A DNA stretch of 64,000 bases from Porphyromonas sp. COT-290 OH3588 (GCF_000769075.1 NZ_JRFC01000014.1:126023-190022), one strand, 5' to 3'. Positions 24,928 through 34,336 are shown, numbered from the stretch's first letter. Translations and numbers: made by a program. Notes: generated by a model from the letters alone, not told the origin.

Positions 24928-27030
24928 CTAATTATTTAGGTCTACAGAGATCCCAGCCTGCATATTCATCGGAGCATATGGGTAGAGGTGAGCCGAGAGG
25001 CGCTTATTGTCCATGAAGGCTTCGCCGACATTGTACATACGCAGATAGAAGCGGATCCCCTTGAGGCGAAAATTGGCGTAGGCATTGAGCAGAGGTGCCT
25101 CACCTCCTATGCGCATCTCCTCTTGGGCGACGAATTGTTGATGTGTGGGATGATAGTAGGGAGCATAGTAGGACGTATGCCAGTAACCCTCGGCCCCTAG
25201 CTGTAGCCCCATGACCTTGAAAAGCAACAAATCCACATACACATCGGCACGGGCGGTAAGCTCTGGTACAGGGATTGCAGTTTTGTGACTACTGATCTGG
25301 TAGGCTGCTTCTAGATCCCAGCAGAGAGGCCCAACCTTGTAGCGATGTCCTGCACGCAGCATCGTCATTTGGATCACACCCTCATGCTGATGAGGACGAG
25401 CGTTCGTACCCCAGTAGACATAATTCTGCAAAGTAGCCGTGCGTGCCTCTGCCCATGTCCCCCAGCTATCGAGATTAACCCGACCTGCGAGCTCCAAGCG
25501 TCGAGAGAAGTTGAAGCTATGATCCCACCAGCCAAAGGTGCCATGATGATGATTGATGAAGTAGGGCGTACGCATATTGAGCAGTTTGGCATCGGCAGAT
25601 AATCCGAATTGCTTGCCAAATAGCTTGAAGCTACTAGAAGCATCTCCCTCTATAGTAAAGGCGCCGAGGTCTTTGCCTAATATACCGAGCTCAGCTTTGG
25701 CTCGGAAGTTCAGCCCCTGCCCCGTTAGGCGAGAGAGATACCCTCCCACAAATGTAGAGAAATAGCTATCGGTATCTCTGTAGGCTCCCGTCTCTCTATT
25801 GGGCAGTGAGATCCATGTATTCTCCGTGCGCAGATATCCCGAGAGGCCAAACTTGACCCATGGGCGGAAGTTCTCCAGCAGAGATAGCGACAGTGTATTA
25901 TGCAGCGTAGTCAGTGCTGCCGTATCATTTGGGAGCACATACTTGCCCGTGACATTACCCTTGGAGTCTTTCTTCTCGAGCTCTACGCTAGGTGTACCAA
26001 AGAGATTACTCCAGACCTCATGCTCGGTTCGCGAGATAAATCTACGACTCTGCTTGTTGTAGTAGACCGTATGAGCAAGGCTACCCACAGGTACAAACTC
26101 GCCTAGTACCTTCTTAGGCTTCTCCTGAGGCTCCTCGGGGGCATCTGCATCCTCAACCTTAATCATCGGCTTGGCTTCCTCCTCTAGTTTGAGGCTATCG
26201 GTCGGGGGCTCTACCTTCTTGCGGTAACCGAGTTTGTAGCGATGCGAAACGAAAGCGTGCCCCGATCTGAGGCGGTTGTATAGGATATCTTGAGGAATAC
26301 GAGTGGGAATGTCCCGGCTACTGAGGCGTAGGCGACCATTGGAGTAGTTGTCGGGATTGAGCAGATAGTCAAGATTGGCAATACCTGCATTCTCACTGAT
26401 CCGATAGTAGTCGTTGGCCACATAGGCCCATAGGTCATAGCGATCGCTGCGGTAGCTCCCAAAGACTCGGTAACGTGCGTCCTTGCTTCGATTGGCATTG
26501 TAGAACCCCTCGGCGCCAGCATAGTGAAACTCCGTTCCGAGGTTAATCTTCTTCCCTAGGTTGAGCGACAGCGTCCCCTTGAGTACCTCTTCTTCCTCTA
26601 CATTCTTGAAGTTCTTGTGGTAGTGTACGAAGGTAAAGGGCGTCTTGGTATCGTAGAATATAGCCTGATCGGGACGATACTCCATACCTTGGAAGCTGGA
26701 GAAATAAATAAAGTCCGTAGGGCGAGCTACACGGTCAAAAAAGATTTTGCTCTGCCACGGACTATTAAAATTACCCGTATAAGCCACGCCTAGCGAGCGA
26801 TGCTCGGGGGTTAGGTAGTGATGTGTCCCGATCGTGATCGTATCGGTGAGATTGATTTGCTCTGGCAAACTGATCTCTGGCAGTATGCGGTAGCCTCGTA
26901 GCTTGTCGCCCCGCACGACACGCTCCTCGTCGCTGATGCGCTTCTCGCGCTGCACCTCATAGCCCTGTGCCCACAGCGTAGTCTGCGCCACTAGCGCGAG
27001 GCAGCATATATATATATGATAGAGTTTCAT
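24928..27030 (-). CDS. Putative outer-membrane porin (700 residues)
   Basis: A 700-residue protein with a signal peptide (YIYCCLALVAQTTLWAQ form) and a long beta-rich chain. It fits the Bacteroidetes putative-porin family: an N-terminal segment with LGVAYTGNFNSPWQSKIF and FDRVARPTDFIYFSSFQG, then many amphipathic strands, ending YAPMNMQAGISVDLNN. A charged insert of about 35 residues near position 275-310 (EEEAKPMIKVEDADAPEEPQ) probably forms a loop. The substrate is unknown. It starts 24 bases after yraN and appears to end the glsA-glsB-yraN operon. Confidence 0.8.
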   Translation of the reverse strand: MKLYHIYICCLALVAQTTLWAQGYEVQREKRISDEERVVRGDKLRGYRILPEISLPEQINLTDTITIGTHHYLTPEHRSLGVAYTGNFNSPWQSKIFFDRVARPTDFIYFSSFQGMEYRPDQAIFYDTKTPFTFVHYHKNFKNVEEEEVLKGTLSLNLGKKINLGTEFHYAGAEGFYNANRSKDARYRVFGSYRSDRYDLWAYVANDYYRISENAGIANLDYLLNPDNYSNGRLRLSSRDIPTRIPQDILYNRLRSGHAFVSHRYKLGYRKKVEPPTDSLKLEEEAKPMIKVEDADAPEEPQEKPKKVLGEFVPVGSLAHTVYYNKQSRRFISRTEHEVWSNLFGTPSVELEKKDSKGNVTGKYVLPNDTAALTTLHNTLSLSLLENFRPWVKFGLSGYLRTENTWISLPNRETGAYRDTDSYFSTFVGGYLSRLTGQGLNFRAKAELGILGKDLGAFTIEGDASSSFKLFGKQFGLSADAKLLNMRTPYFINHHHGTFGWWDHSFNFSRRLELAGRVNLDSWGTWAEARTATLQNYVYWGTNARPHQHEGVIQMTMLRAGHRYKVGPLCWDLEAAYQISSHKTAIPVPELTARADVYVDLLLFKVMGLQLGAEGYWHTSYYAPYYHPTHQQFVAQEEMRIGGEAPLLNAYANFRLKGIRFYLRMYNVGEAFMDNKRLSAHLYPYAPMNMQAGISVDLNN

Positions 27031-27054
27031 CGTTGCTTATGTTGAGTACAGTCT

Positions 27055-27456
27055 TTATTGCCTCGACTGGCGGCTGGAGGATCGCTTGCCTCGCAGCATC
27101 GGATAGTAGGCGCTGCGGATATGCTCCAGCCTATATCGATTGTCCTCGGCCAGATCAATCGCAATAATATCGTAGCGCACCGAGAGCGTGCACTGATAGA
27201 GCCGTATGTAGGCATTAGCTGCCTTGATTAGGTGGCCCTGCTTGTCCGCATCGACAGCTTCCGTAGCCGTCTGATAGGCTGAGAGCGAGCGCACTTTAAC
27301 CTCGACGAACACCAGTTCATCGCCCTCCTGAGCGATGATATCGACCTCACTATGCCGGTGACGCCAGTTACGCTCGAGAATGCGTAGCCCAGCCTCTTCT
27401 AATAGACGGCAGGCTATTTCCTCGCCAATCCGACCCTTCGCAAGATGCGACTCCAT
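27055..27456 (-). CDS. YraN-family (UPF0102) nuclease-like protein
   Basis: A 133-residue YraN/UPF0102 protein with the restriction-endonuclease-like fold: KGRIGEEIACRLLEEAG, then HSEVDIIAQEGDELVFVEVKVR, which carries the E/D-EVK catalytic pattern. Its cellular role is not settled in any organism. The start overlaps the 3' end of the GlsB-like gene by about 43 bases, so it is probably translated by coupling. Confidence 0.88.
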   Translation of the reverse strand: MESHLAKGRIGEEIACRLLEEAGLRILERNWRHRHSEVDIIAQEGDELVFVEVKVRSLSAYQTATEAVDADKQGHLIKAANAYIRLYQCTLSVRYDIIAIDLAEDNRYRLEHIRSAYYPMLRGKRSSSRQSRQ

Positions 27457-28418
27457 AGTCTTCTACTATGCTCACGAGAGATATGGAAGCTCAAGATATG
27501 CCGCTCACGCTTCTCCGCCAAGATCTTGTCTATGGCAATGAGAATACCCGTCTCCTCAACGCCACCAAACTCGTGGTTGATCGCTGTGCCAAAGACTCGC
27601 ATCTCTGGCGAGAGCGACATGTAGGCACTCACCAACGGAGGCACATTGATCCCAAGGCGGCGCACCTCTTTGTTGAGTGCGCGGTAGTTAATGCGAAAGT
27701 TGTCTGTTGGGAATAGCTCGGCCATACGCTCGGGATCCACCTCGATAGGTAGCGGACTGATTGGGACGACTAGCTCTTCGTGATCGTGGAAGTGCTTATC
27801 CAAGAAGTAGAGGATTAGGTTACGGGCCTCCTTGTTGTAGTCCGAGTACATCGTCACCTTACCGTAGAAGTATTTCATCTCCTTATTCAAGACCGTCAGA
27901 GCCCCCAGACCGTCCCAAAGATTATCTAGGGCAAACATTGACTTCGAGCCCATACGGGTAGACTGATAGGGCAAAGAAACAAACGAGCGGCCTAGCTCTA
28001 TGGTATAGGGCAGGTACTCGGTCATGAACTGAGGGCTAAAGTGAAACATCTCGCCAGTAGCCAAATGCGGACGCCCATCGGCTCCAACCTTAACATCCGA
28101 GCCAAAGATAAAGCGATAGCCACCTAAGATAGCCTGCTCCGACGGATCCCAAACGATCAGCTGTGTATAGCCATCGGGATCTGTGTCGAAATCATCAATA
28201 TCTACCTCCTTACCCGTTCCTCCGCCATAGAATCGAAATGCCTCCTCACGCAAACGCCCCACCTCACGCATCGTGTGTGGTGCATCGGCCGCCTTGAATA
28301 GATAAAGTTCGTTGCCGGCCTTATTGGTCGTGCGCAAAAATAGATCTTGGCTAAGCTCCTTGCGAATGAGCGCCACATCTACGGGGGGTATGATCGGCTG
28401 TTCGATCTCTTTACTCAT
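27414..28418 (-). CDS. glsB: GlsB-like N-acyltransferase (amino-acid lipid synthesis)
   Basis: The ATG at 28418 (MSKEIEQPIIPPVDVALIRK) is chosen because it lies four bases after the upstream stop; the protein has 334 residues. It belongs to the OlsB/hemolysin GNAT group, with VGRLREEAFRFYGGGTG, QLIVWDPSEQAILGGYRFI and ELGRSFVSLPYQ. In Bacteroides the homologous GlsB adds a 3-hydroxy fatty acid to glycine, the first step to glycine lipids; in Porphyromonas serine-containing lipids are also known. The adjacent O-acyltransferase supports this role. The amino acid used cannot be read from sequence. Confidence 0.8.
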   Translation of the reverse strand: MSKEIEQPIIPPVDVALIRKELSQDLFLRTTNKAGNELYLFKAADAPHTMREVGRLREEAFRFYGGGTGKEVDIDDFDTDPDGYTQLIVWDPSEQAILGGYRFIFGSDVKVGADGRPHLATGEMFHFSPQFMTEYLPYTIELGRSFVSLPYQSTRMGSKSMFALDNLWDGLGALTVLNKEMKYFYGKVTMYSDYNKEARNLILYFLDKHFHDHEELVVPISPLPIEVDPERMAELFPTDNFRINYRALNKEVRRLGINVPPLVSAYMSLSPEMRVFGTAINHEFGGVEETGILIAIDKILAEKRERHILSFHISREHSRRLWSRILRRVGLARK

Positions 28419-28422
28419 TGAT

Positions 28423-29286
28423 TTACCTCTTATTCTTTTGTTTGATGCGGTCGGTATACCGCTGGGGCAGCTCATAGCTCATGGCCCTCACCCGTGCAGC
28501 TTTTTCCTGCATCGAGCCCTCGGCATCTCTGAGCTCCTCCCATGCAATAGGCTCACCGACGATGACTTGGTAGCTCTTGCCACTACTGCGAAACATCTCA
28601 TCGGGGAGCAGGGCCGTGCAGATGTCGAACTTGACCCCAAGGGCACGGCGAATGCGATCTATCCAATAGAAATGTTTTGAATTGCGACCTACAAAATGCA
28701 AAGGTACTACGTTGCGCCGATATTGAATAGCCTGAGAAATAAAACTCTTCTGCCACGGGCGGTCCTGTACCGCTCCATCGTAGTGACGTGAGCAATAGCC
28801 TGCTGGGAAGGACCCAACGGGCAGATCACTCTCGAGCACGCTATGCAAAGCCTGTATCGAACCTCTCGACTGGGAGCCGTAGGTATTCACAGGCACAAAA
28901 ACCGACCGTAAGCCGTCCAGATGGTAGAGCATATCATTGACGATGTAGCGCACATCGCCATAGCGACGGGCCAGAAGATATGAGATACCGATGCCGTCGA
29001 AAGCCCCAAGTGGGTGGTTGCTGACGAAGATGCAACGGCCGTCCTCTGGCAGAGCCTCGGGGTTCAGCCACTCGACCTGCACATCAAAGTCCCGATGCAG
29101 GGCGGCCAAATAGGTTTGCCCCTGCTCTCCTTCGTGGCGGCGAATGAAGGCATTGATCTCTCGCTCGTGTATAAGTCGCTGCAAGAGCCTAGCGATCCAC
29201 CGAGGAAGTTTCTTGCCTGTTTTACTCTCTATGACCTTGGCTATATTGATCTCCATATATCTGTAATCTGCTTCGCTGTGCCACAT
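28423..29286 (-). CDS. glsA: GlsA-like O-acyltransferase (PlsC family)
   Basis: A 287-residue acyltransferase with the HX4D motif in SNHPLGAFDGIGI and downstream VPVNTYGSQSRGS and FPAGYCSRHYDG blocks that bind the acyl-acceptor phosphate or head group. The hydrophobic part suggests peripheral membrane binding. In Bacteroides GlsA adds the second acyl chain to N-acyl-glycine. It is immediately upstream of the GlsB-like gene, and the pair is preceded by a perfect -7 box. A generic lysophospholipid acyltransferase is the alternative. Confidence 0.78.
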   Translation of the reverse strand: MWHSEADYRYMEINIAKVIESKTGKKLPRWIARLLQRLIHEREINAFIRRHEGEQGQTYLAALHRDFDVQVEWLNPEALPEDGRCIFVSNHPLGAFDGIGISYLLARRYGDVRYIVNDMLYHLDGLRSVFVPVNTYGSQSRGSIQALHSVLESDLPVGSFPAGYCSRHYDGAVQDRPWQKSFISQAIQYRRNVVPLHFVGRNSKHFYWIDRIRRALGVKFDICTALLPDEMFRSSGKSYQVIVGEPIAWEELRDAEGSMQEKAARVRAMSYELPQRYTDRIKQKNKR

Positions 29287-29356
29287 TGCTTACCCTAGGG
29301 AGATGTGCATGTACAAATAGCCCTACGGCAAGAGCGAAATGTGCCAATACGATACA

Positions 29357-29364
29357 CAAATATA
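29357..29364 (-). promoter_or_regulatory. -7 box for the glsA-glsB operon
   Basis: The minus strand reads TATATTTG, 70 bases before the GlsA-like start codon. No clear -33 TTG is found. Confidence 0.45.
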
Positions 29365-29438
29365 GCATCTTTTACCCTTTATCGAGCGTATGCCCAGTAT
29401 CCTATCGGTATGGATACTCTCTAAGATGTAGAGATAGC

Positions 29439-29772
29439 CAAATTTATATTTTCGATCACCTTCGGGATTATTGATGGGAAACTCTACGCACGAGAGGGCA
29501 CACCAAGCTAGACCTCGTATTTGGCCTCTAGGAGGCTCTAGGCTGCATGCTCCCTCGTTTTGGCACTTAACCCCAGAAGGACGGAAATATCCTCTCAAAC
29601 AAGACAATCATAATAGACTAGTAAACAACAAGATAAAATCAACTTCAAAACAATTTGATCTCAAAGAAGAGCAAATTGCAGCATTTCTTCCCATCAATCT
29701 GCTCGGATTAGCGGACACATCGCTCCACATCTTCCCTCCAATTCTCCAAGGTCTTCCCATCAATTTTTCCCC
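29439..29772 (+). repeat. Dispersed repeat family 1, copy C
   Basis: It begins CAAATTTATATTTT, then TTATTGATGGGAAAC, ACCTCGTATTTGGCCTCT with AGGAGGCTCTAGG, an A-rich middle, ATTTCTTCCCATCAATCTG, GATTAGCGGACACATCGC and CTTCCCATCAATTTTTCC. Length 334. It lies between the glsA promoter and the McrBC promoter. The stretch 29773-30032 holds no supported gene. Confidence 0.78.
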
Positions 29773-30032
29773 AAAACTCGACTTCGCCTCTAGAGATCCT
29801 TGCTCCTTAGCTCAAATCGCAGCCCAATTCCTTTACATACTTTAACCCCAAAAGCGAAAAAATCACTTTCCTCTCTCGATCTTTAGTACATCAAAGGGCA
29901 ACCTCTATGCTCCCTCGCAATAGAGAGTAGGTCCTAAGTTCTTTTGCACTAACCTCAAACCATAATTTAGATTCAGCATTTAGGGGAGCGACGATAGGCA
30001 AATCCCGATCTCTAGTTCTCGGAGAGGGGGGC

Positions 30033-30063
30033 TTGACTAGGAGGGTTAATTGAGGTATTTTTG
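30033..30063 (+). promoter_or_regulatory. Promoter of the mcrBC operon
   Basis: TTG at 30033-30035 and TATTTTTG at 30056-30063 match the Bacteroidetes -33 and -7 boxes with a 20-base spacer. The predicted start near 30070 leaves a leader of about 220 bases before mcrB, with no convincing gene in it. Confidence 0.65.
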
Positions 30064-30292
30064 TGGTCTTGGCAAAGGAATTAAAAAACTCTATAAACAA
30101 GAAAATCATCGTGCCTACAAACGACTACAACTCATCTAGCAAGAGTATCATACCTCAAGCACTTGCGAACACGATTGACTATATCCATTTAGGAGCAAGG
30201 GTTGTGCACCGAGGCATTACTCTAGCGGCTTCACGCTCCCAACTATAATAGATATACTCTGCAACTCTCCCTAACTATAACACCTTCTATTT

Positions 30293-32059
30293 ATGCCCAA
30301 GAGAAGAGATAAAGAACTTGTAAACAACAGACATCAAGTCATAGAAAATATCCAAACCCTATATCTGTACCTTGAGGGAGATAACCAAGAAGATGCCGCC
30401 TATGCTAGGGGGCTCCTCCAGAAGGGGCAGTGGTTTGTCATGGAGCTTATTGAGGGCAAACCTTACTTTGGCCCTAGCCGATTTGTTGGCTATTGGAGCA
30501 ATGACAGGACAAGGCACGATACCGATCGTGGAGATGGAAGAGAAACGAACTCCATACTCAAACAACTATACAAGGAGTGTGAAGTAGACTCCGAAGAGCA
30601 TGAAGCACTGCTAAGGCTCTGCATAAAAACTATCAAAACCTATGGAATTGAGAAGATAAAATCGAATGCGAGGTTTCTGATCGACTACACCATAGACCTA
30701 AACAACATTTACGAATTACTTGACATGGCTAATAACGCTCAAGCCTCGATGCCTACCAACTCAATCAATGAGTTCGCAGACCTACTCAAAAACAATCACA
30801 ATCTCATATTATCTGGTGCTCCCGGCACAGGGAAAACCTATCTAGCCCGCCAAATAGCAAAAGCCATGATTGGCTCAGACACAGATGATCAAATTGGCTT
30901 CGTGCAGTTTCACCCTTCGTTCGATTATACGGACTTCATGGAGGGGCTTCGCCCAATTACAGAGGACGGGAAGGTGGCCTTTGAGCGGCAAAATGGGATA
31001 TTCAAAGAGTTTTGCCGCAAGGCACTCATCAACAGCCGCAATGCAGAGAAGAGCCAAGAGGAGCTCTATCGAGAGGCCTATATCGACCAATTTATCGAGG
31101 AAGAACTCGACAGACTACAAGAGCTGGGAGAGAAAGCTGGACTCAAAACACACTCATCGGGCAACCCGTTTAGCGTCGTCGAGCACAATAATCATACAAT
31201 CAAAGTACATATCCCCAACAACCCCATTACCTCGACCATCTGCTGCCGGAAGTCCGAACTAAAAGCCCTACTCACTACGGAGGGACTAGAGATGAAAAAG
31301 GTCAAAGACATCACTCTATTCTTCAATCGTGGAGGGAATAGCCAATCGGACTCCTACCTATTCAGTTTGTTTAAGCACTTTATGGGGCAAGAGCACGCAT
31401 ATAGGCAAGGATATAAGGAAGAGAAGAAGCCCAGAGAGGAGCTCAAAACCTTCGTCTTCATCATAGACGAAATCAACAGAGGAGAGCTCTCGAAGATATT
31501 CGGAGAACTCTTTTATGCTATTGACCCCGGCTATCGAGGAGAGAAGGGCAAGGTACAGACACAATACCAAAATATGGTAGACGACGAGTTTGCCGATGGC
31601 TTCTATATTCCCGAGAATGTCTATATCATCGGTACGATGAACGACATTGACCGAAGCATCGAGAGTATGGACTTTGCCATTAGGCGACGCTTCGCCTTCA
31701 GGGCAATTACTGCAGAGGAGCGCATCTGTATGCTTGACGAAACGACGGAAATCGCCAATATAGTGGAGGAGGCCAAAGCACGTATGCGCCGACTCAACAA
31801 AGAGATTAGCCAAACGCCCGACCTAAGCTCTGCCTACCACATCGGAGCTGCTTACTTCAAGAAGCTAGCCCATTACTACACGGGAGGCAACGCCGAGCAA
31901 GCATTCGAGCAGCTATGGCAGTACCATCTGCAGGGCATTTTATACGAGTATCTGCGCAGTATGCCGCATGCAGAGGCTAGTATGCAGAAGCTCCAAGAGG
32001 CCTACGGGTACACGCACAAGAACGAGCATCAAGAAGATGATCAGGCTAAAGGACAATAG
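30293..32059 (+). CDS. mcrB: McrB-type GTPase subunit of a modification-dependent restriction enzyme
   Basis: A 588-residue AAA+ protein of the McrB group. Walker A is GAPGTGKTYLAR (175-182 for the core), Walker B is FIIDEINRGELSKIFGEL (about 389-406), and the McrB signature appears as GTMNDIDRSIESMDFAIRRR (447-466). McrB uses GTP to translocate DNA and activates McrC cleavage near methylated or otherwise modified cytosines. The N-terminal part (1-160) is not the classic DUF3578 domain. It contains YFGPSRFVGYWSN and DGRETNSILKQL, presumably the module that senses modified DNA. Charged inserts enlarge the AAA+ part (about 250-385). Confidence 0.9.
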   Translation: MPKRRDKELVNNRHQVIENIQTLYLYLEGDNQEDAAYARGLLQKGQWFVMELIEGKPYFGPSRFVGYWSNDRTRHDTDRGDGRETNSILKQLYKECEVDSEEHEALLRLCIKTIKTYGIEKIKSNARFLIDYTIDLNNIYELLDMANNAQASMPTNSINEFADLLKNNHNLILSGAPGTGKTYLARQIAKAMIGSDTDDQIGFVQFHPSFDYTDFMEGLRPITEDGKVAFERQNGIFKEFCRKALINSRNAEKSQEELYREAYIDQFIEEELDRLQELGEKAGLKTHSSGNPFSVVEHNNHTIKVHIPNNPITSTICCRKSELKALLTTEGLEMKKVKDITLFFNRGGNSQSDSYLFSLFKHFMGQEHAYRQGYKEEKKPREELKTFVFIIDEINRGELSKIFGELFYAIDPGYRGEKGKVQTQYQNMVDDEFADGFYIPENVYIIGTMNDIDRSIESMDFAIRRRFAFRAITAEERICMLDETTEIANIVEEAKARMRRLNKEISQTPDLSSAYHIGAAYFKKLAHYYTGGNAEQAFEQLWQYHLQGILYEYLRSMPHAEASMQKLQEAYGYTHKNEHQEDDQAKGQ

Positions 32060-33359
32060 CTCAAAAGAGCTTAGCCTCCAGAGCCAAGAGCTCTCCGTGG
32101 TGAGGTGTTTGGCAGGGCATTCGCTCAAGCAGCTCCTCAAGGAGCATGGAGATACACTTCTGATATGGCCACATTCTTTCGCCGAGAGCCGAAATGGTGA
32201 GGGAGATGCTTCGCTTTTTACCCTTACAGAGCGCACAGATACGGCAGTGATCCAAACGGGTAACCTGATGGGGTTTATTGGCTACCAAGCCACCGAGCTT
32301 GCTATTACTTCAAGATTTACGAGTACGGAGCAGGATTACTTCCTGCACTATATGCTTTTGAAGGCTTTTGATCTCCATGTCTTCAACCTAGATCACGGCC
32401 TCTGTCGTGACGAAGCATTCGACTTTTTGATTTACCTTTTCCCAAAGGTGTTACTACAAGCCCTTAGCCAAGGACTATACAAAGAGTATCAAAAACGAAG
32501 CTACAACGATGCTCGAGTCAGAGGTGTGATCGACATCGGCCGACACCTCAAGCTCAATAGTCCACCCAACGGGCGCATAGCCTACCACACACGTGAGTAT
32601 AGCTACGACAATACCGTGACACAGCTTATCCGCCACACGATCGAGTATCTCGGGCGTACGGAGCTCGGACGCAGCATACTCTCGAGCAGTGATGAGATGC
32701 GTACGGCTGTTTCTAGAATTATCGAGAATACTCCTCGGTACGACGCCAAAGAAAGAAACCAAGTCGTCCGACGTAACCTAAGACCTCTATCCCACCCCTA
32801 TTACCAAGCCTACCGAGGGTTACAGAAGCTCTGTGTACAGATCCTACGGCATGATAAGCTCATGTATCACTCATCGACAGAGCAGGTGCATGGTATCCTC
32901 TTCGACGGCGCTGTACTGTGGGAGGAGTATTTGGGCACTCTACTTACTCCCAAGGGCTTCGAGCACCCGAATAATAGGACAGGGCAAGGACGTATACACC
33001 TGTCCCAAACGAGCAAATTCCCCAGATACCCAGACTTCTACCACAGGTCTGGCTCTATGGTTATAGACGCCAAATACAAACGGACAACCTCCAGAAACGA
33101 TATTCATCAGGTCATCGCCTATATGTATCGCCTACAAGCTCAAAAAGGCGTCTTCATCATGCCCGAAGCACAGGCAGAGGACACGCCTCAAAATAGCGAC
33201 GAGGAAATGGCACATAACGAAATCTACAAACTCGCTGGCTACGGCGGTACTCTAGCTCTGCACCGCTTGAGTATAGCGAGGCAGCCTCAAGACACCAAGG
33301 ACTTTGCTACTCTCATGGCAGGGTACGAAAGGAGTCTACTACAAGAGTTGGGCATCTAA
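32037..33359 (+). CDS. mcrC: McrC-type nuclease subunit
   Basis: The ATG at 32037 (MIRLKDNSSKELSLQ) gives 440 residues and a 23-base overlap with mcrB; an in-frame start at 31968 is possible but adds a basic, unrelated stretch. The N-terminal half contacts McrB (LMGFIGYQATELAITSRF). The C-terminal half is a PD-(D/E)xK nuclease, with YPDFYHRSGSMVIDAKYKR giving Asp, Asp and Lys. McrC cuts DNA when bound to the McrB ring. The overlap indicates translational coupling. Confidence 0.92.
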   Translation: MIRLKDNSSKELSLQSQELSVVRCLAGHSLKQLLKEHGDTLLIWPHSFAESRNGEGDASLFTLTERTDTAVIQTGNLMGFIGYQATELAITSRFTSTEQDYFLHYMLLKAFDLHVFNLDHGLCRDEAFDFLIYLFPKVLLQALSQGLYKEYQKRSYNDARVRGVIDIGRHLKLNSPPNGRIAYHTREYSYDNTVTQLIRHTIEYLGRTELGRSILSSSDEMRTAVSRIIENTPRYDAKERNQVVRRNLRPLSHPYYQAYRGLQKLCVQILRHDKLMYHSSTEQVHGILFDGAVLWEEYLGTLLTPKGFEHPNNRTGQGRIHLSQTSKFPRYPDFYHRSGSMVIDAKYKRTTSRNDIHQVIAYMYRLQAQKGVFIMPEAQAEDTPQNSDEEMAHNEIYKLAGYGGTLALHRLSIARQPQDTKDFATLMAGYERSLLQELGI

Positions 33360-33424
33360 GCAGACATCAAAAAAGCAAGCAGCAGTGGAGCTACTACACA
33401 GCCAGCAATACATTTACTCGGCAT

Positions 33425-33523
33425 AGGCATTATCGTCAGCCCAGCTAGCACTTGCGTTTTGCACACTCTAAGACACCTAAAAAAGGGTTGCGCCAAAAAT
33501 GAATTTTGACACAGCCCCCCTTC
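33425..33523. repeat. Dispersed repeat family 2, copy 3 (3' part), with terminator
   Basis: Only the last 100 bases of the family are kept, from TTATCGTCAGCC to the hairpin. The hairpin (33480-33523) reads AAAAAGGGTTGCGCCAAAA..TTTTGACACAGCCCCCCTT and lies between the convergent mcrC and the gene at 33560. Confidence 0.7.
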
Positions 33524-33559
33524 TTCATTGTATCAGTCAGGAGCAAAGCCCAGAAAGAT

Positions 33560-34336
33560 CTAGAGCCAAACCTTGAGGCTATCCACCAGAACAGGCGAGC
33601 TCCTACGTGCCAGCCAACCTTCTCTTAGACTATAGCTCATCGGGAAGGTAATATCAAGATCGGGAAACTTCTGACGATAATACTCCGCCTCCTGAGAAGT
33701 GCAGAGTGTATAGTCACGCTTGCCCGAGGCTACTAGGATAATCAGCTGCTCAGTGCTGTACAGAGGATCTAGCTCAATGCTAATCCCCTCGCCGATCTCC
33801 TCCTGCAGATGATCGACAAATAGCCTTAGAGCGCTTGCCTTGGGGAGCGTAATAACCCTGCCAGCCAAGTCAAGGTGGCTGCTTACAGTGCTCAGACTAT
33901 CCTTACGCCCAACCAAGTAGATAGGCCCAGAGGTACGATCTTGTACCCATTGGTAGCGAAGCGTATCAATGTCCGTAGTACGTACTCGTGGCGAAGCAAT
34001 CAGATCGACCTCTCCGCTTAGGAGCATACGCAGACTTCGATCTTGTCCATTCTCTAGAACGACCTCTACCTTGAGGCCTGTGCGAGAGTCGAGCTCTTGG
34101 GCTAAACGATAGACACTACCCATCATCTGTTGCGACTCTCCCTCATAGCTGTGCGCATTGTATGGGGCGAGCAGCCTCAGCACTCCTTCGTGAGCTATCT
34201 CAGGATAGTCCCGCACAACTTCGGTGAGAGCCGACTGCTCATGCCTCTGGGACCTCAGCTGACTCAAGTAGAGCATAGCCCCCAGAACTAGAGCCAGCAG
34301 CCCCAGATAGATGAATGTACGTCTGCGGATCTTCAT
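33560..34336 (-). CDS. Membrane-anchored substrate-binding protein (SBP family 3-like)
   Basis: A 258-residue protein with an N-terminal membrane helix (TFIYLGLLALVLGAMLYLS) and an outer domain similar to family 3 solute-binding proteins: LRLLAPYNAHSYEG, LDSRTGLKVEVVLENG, LLSGEVDLIASPR, AGRVITLPKASALRLFVDHL. This is the arrangement of the first half of MltF, but no lytic transglycosylase domain follows. It may sense a wall fragment or bind a small solute. It is preceded on the same strand by the FadL-like gene across a terminator, so it is probably transcribed alone. Confidence 0.75.
   Translation of the reverse strand: MKIRRRTFIYLGLLALVLGAMLYLSQLRSQRHEQSALTEVVRDYPEIAHEGVLRLLAPYNAHSYEGESQQMMGSVYRLAQELDSRTGLKVEVVLENGQDRSLRMLLSGEVDLIASPRVRTTDIDTLRYQWVQDRTSGPIYLVGRKDSLSTVSSHLDLAGRVITLPKASALRLFVDHLQEEIGEGISIELDPLYSTEQLIILVASGKRDYTLCTSQEAEYYRQKFPDLDITFPMSYSLREGWLARRSSPVLVDSLKVWL

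Noticed and set aside
29471..29845. 124-codon plus-strand frame
   Set aside because: It lies inside repeat family 1 copy C and is not kept open in the other copies.
30063..30248. Short plus-strand frame (61 codons) in the mcrB leader
   Set aside because: It opens with GTG that overlaps the -7 box itself, so the transcript would start after the first codons; no motif and no ribosome site are visible.
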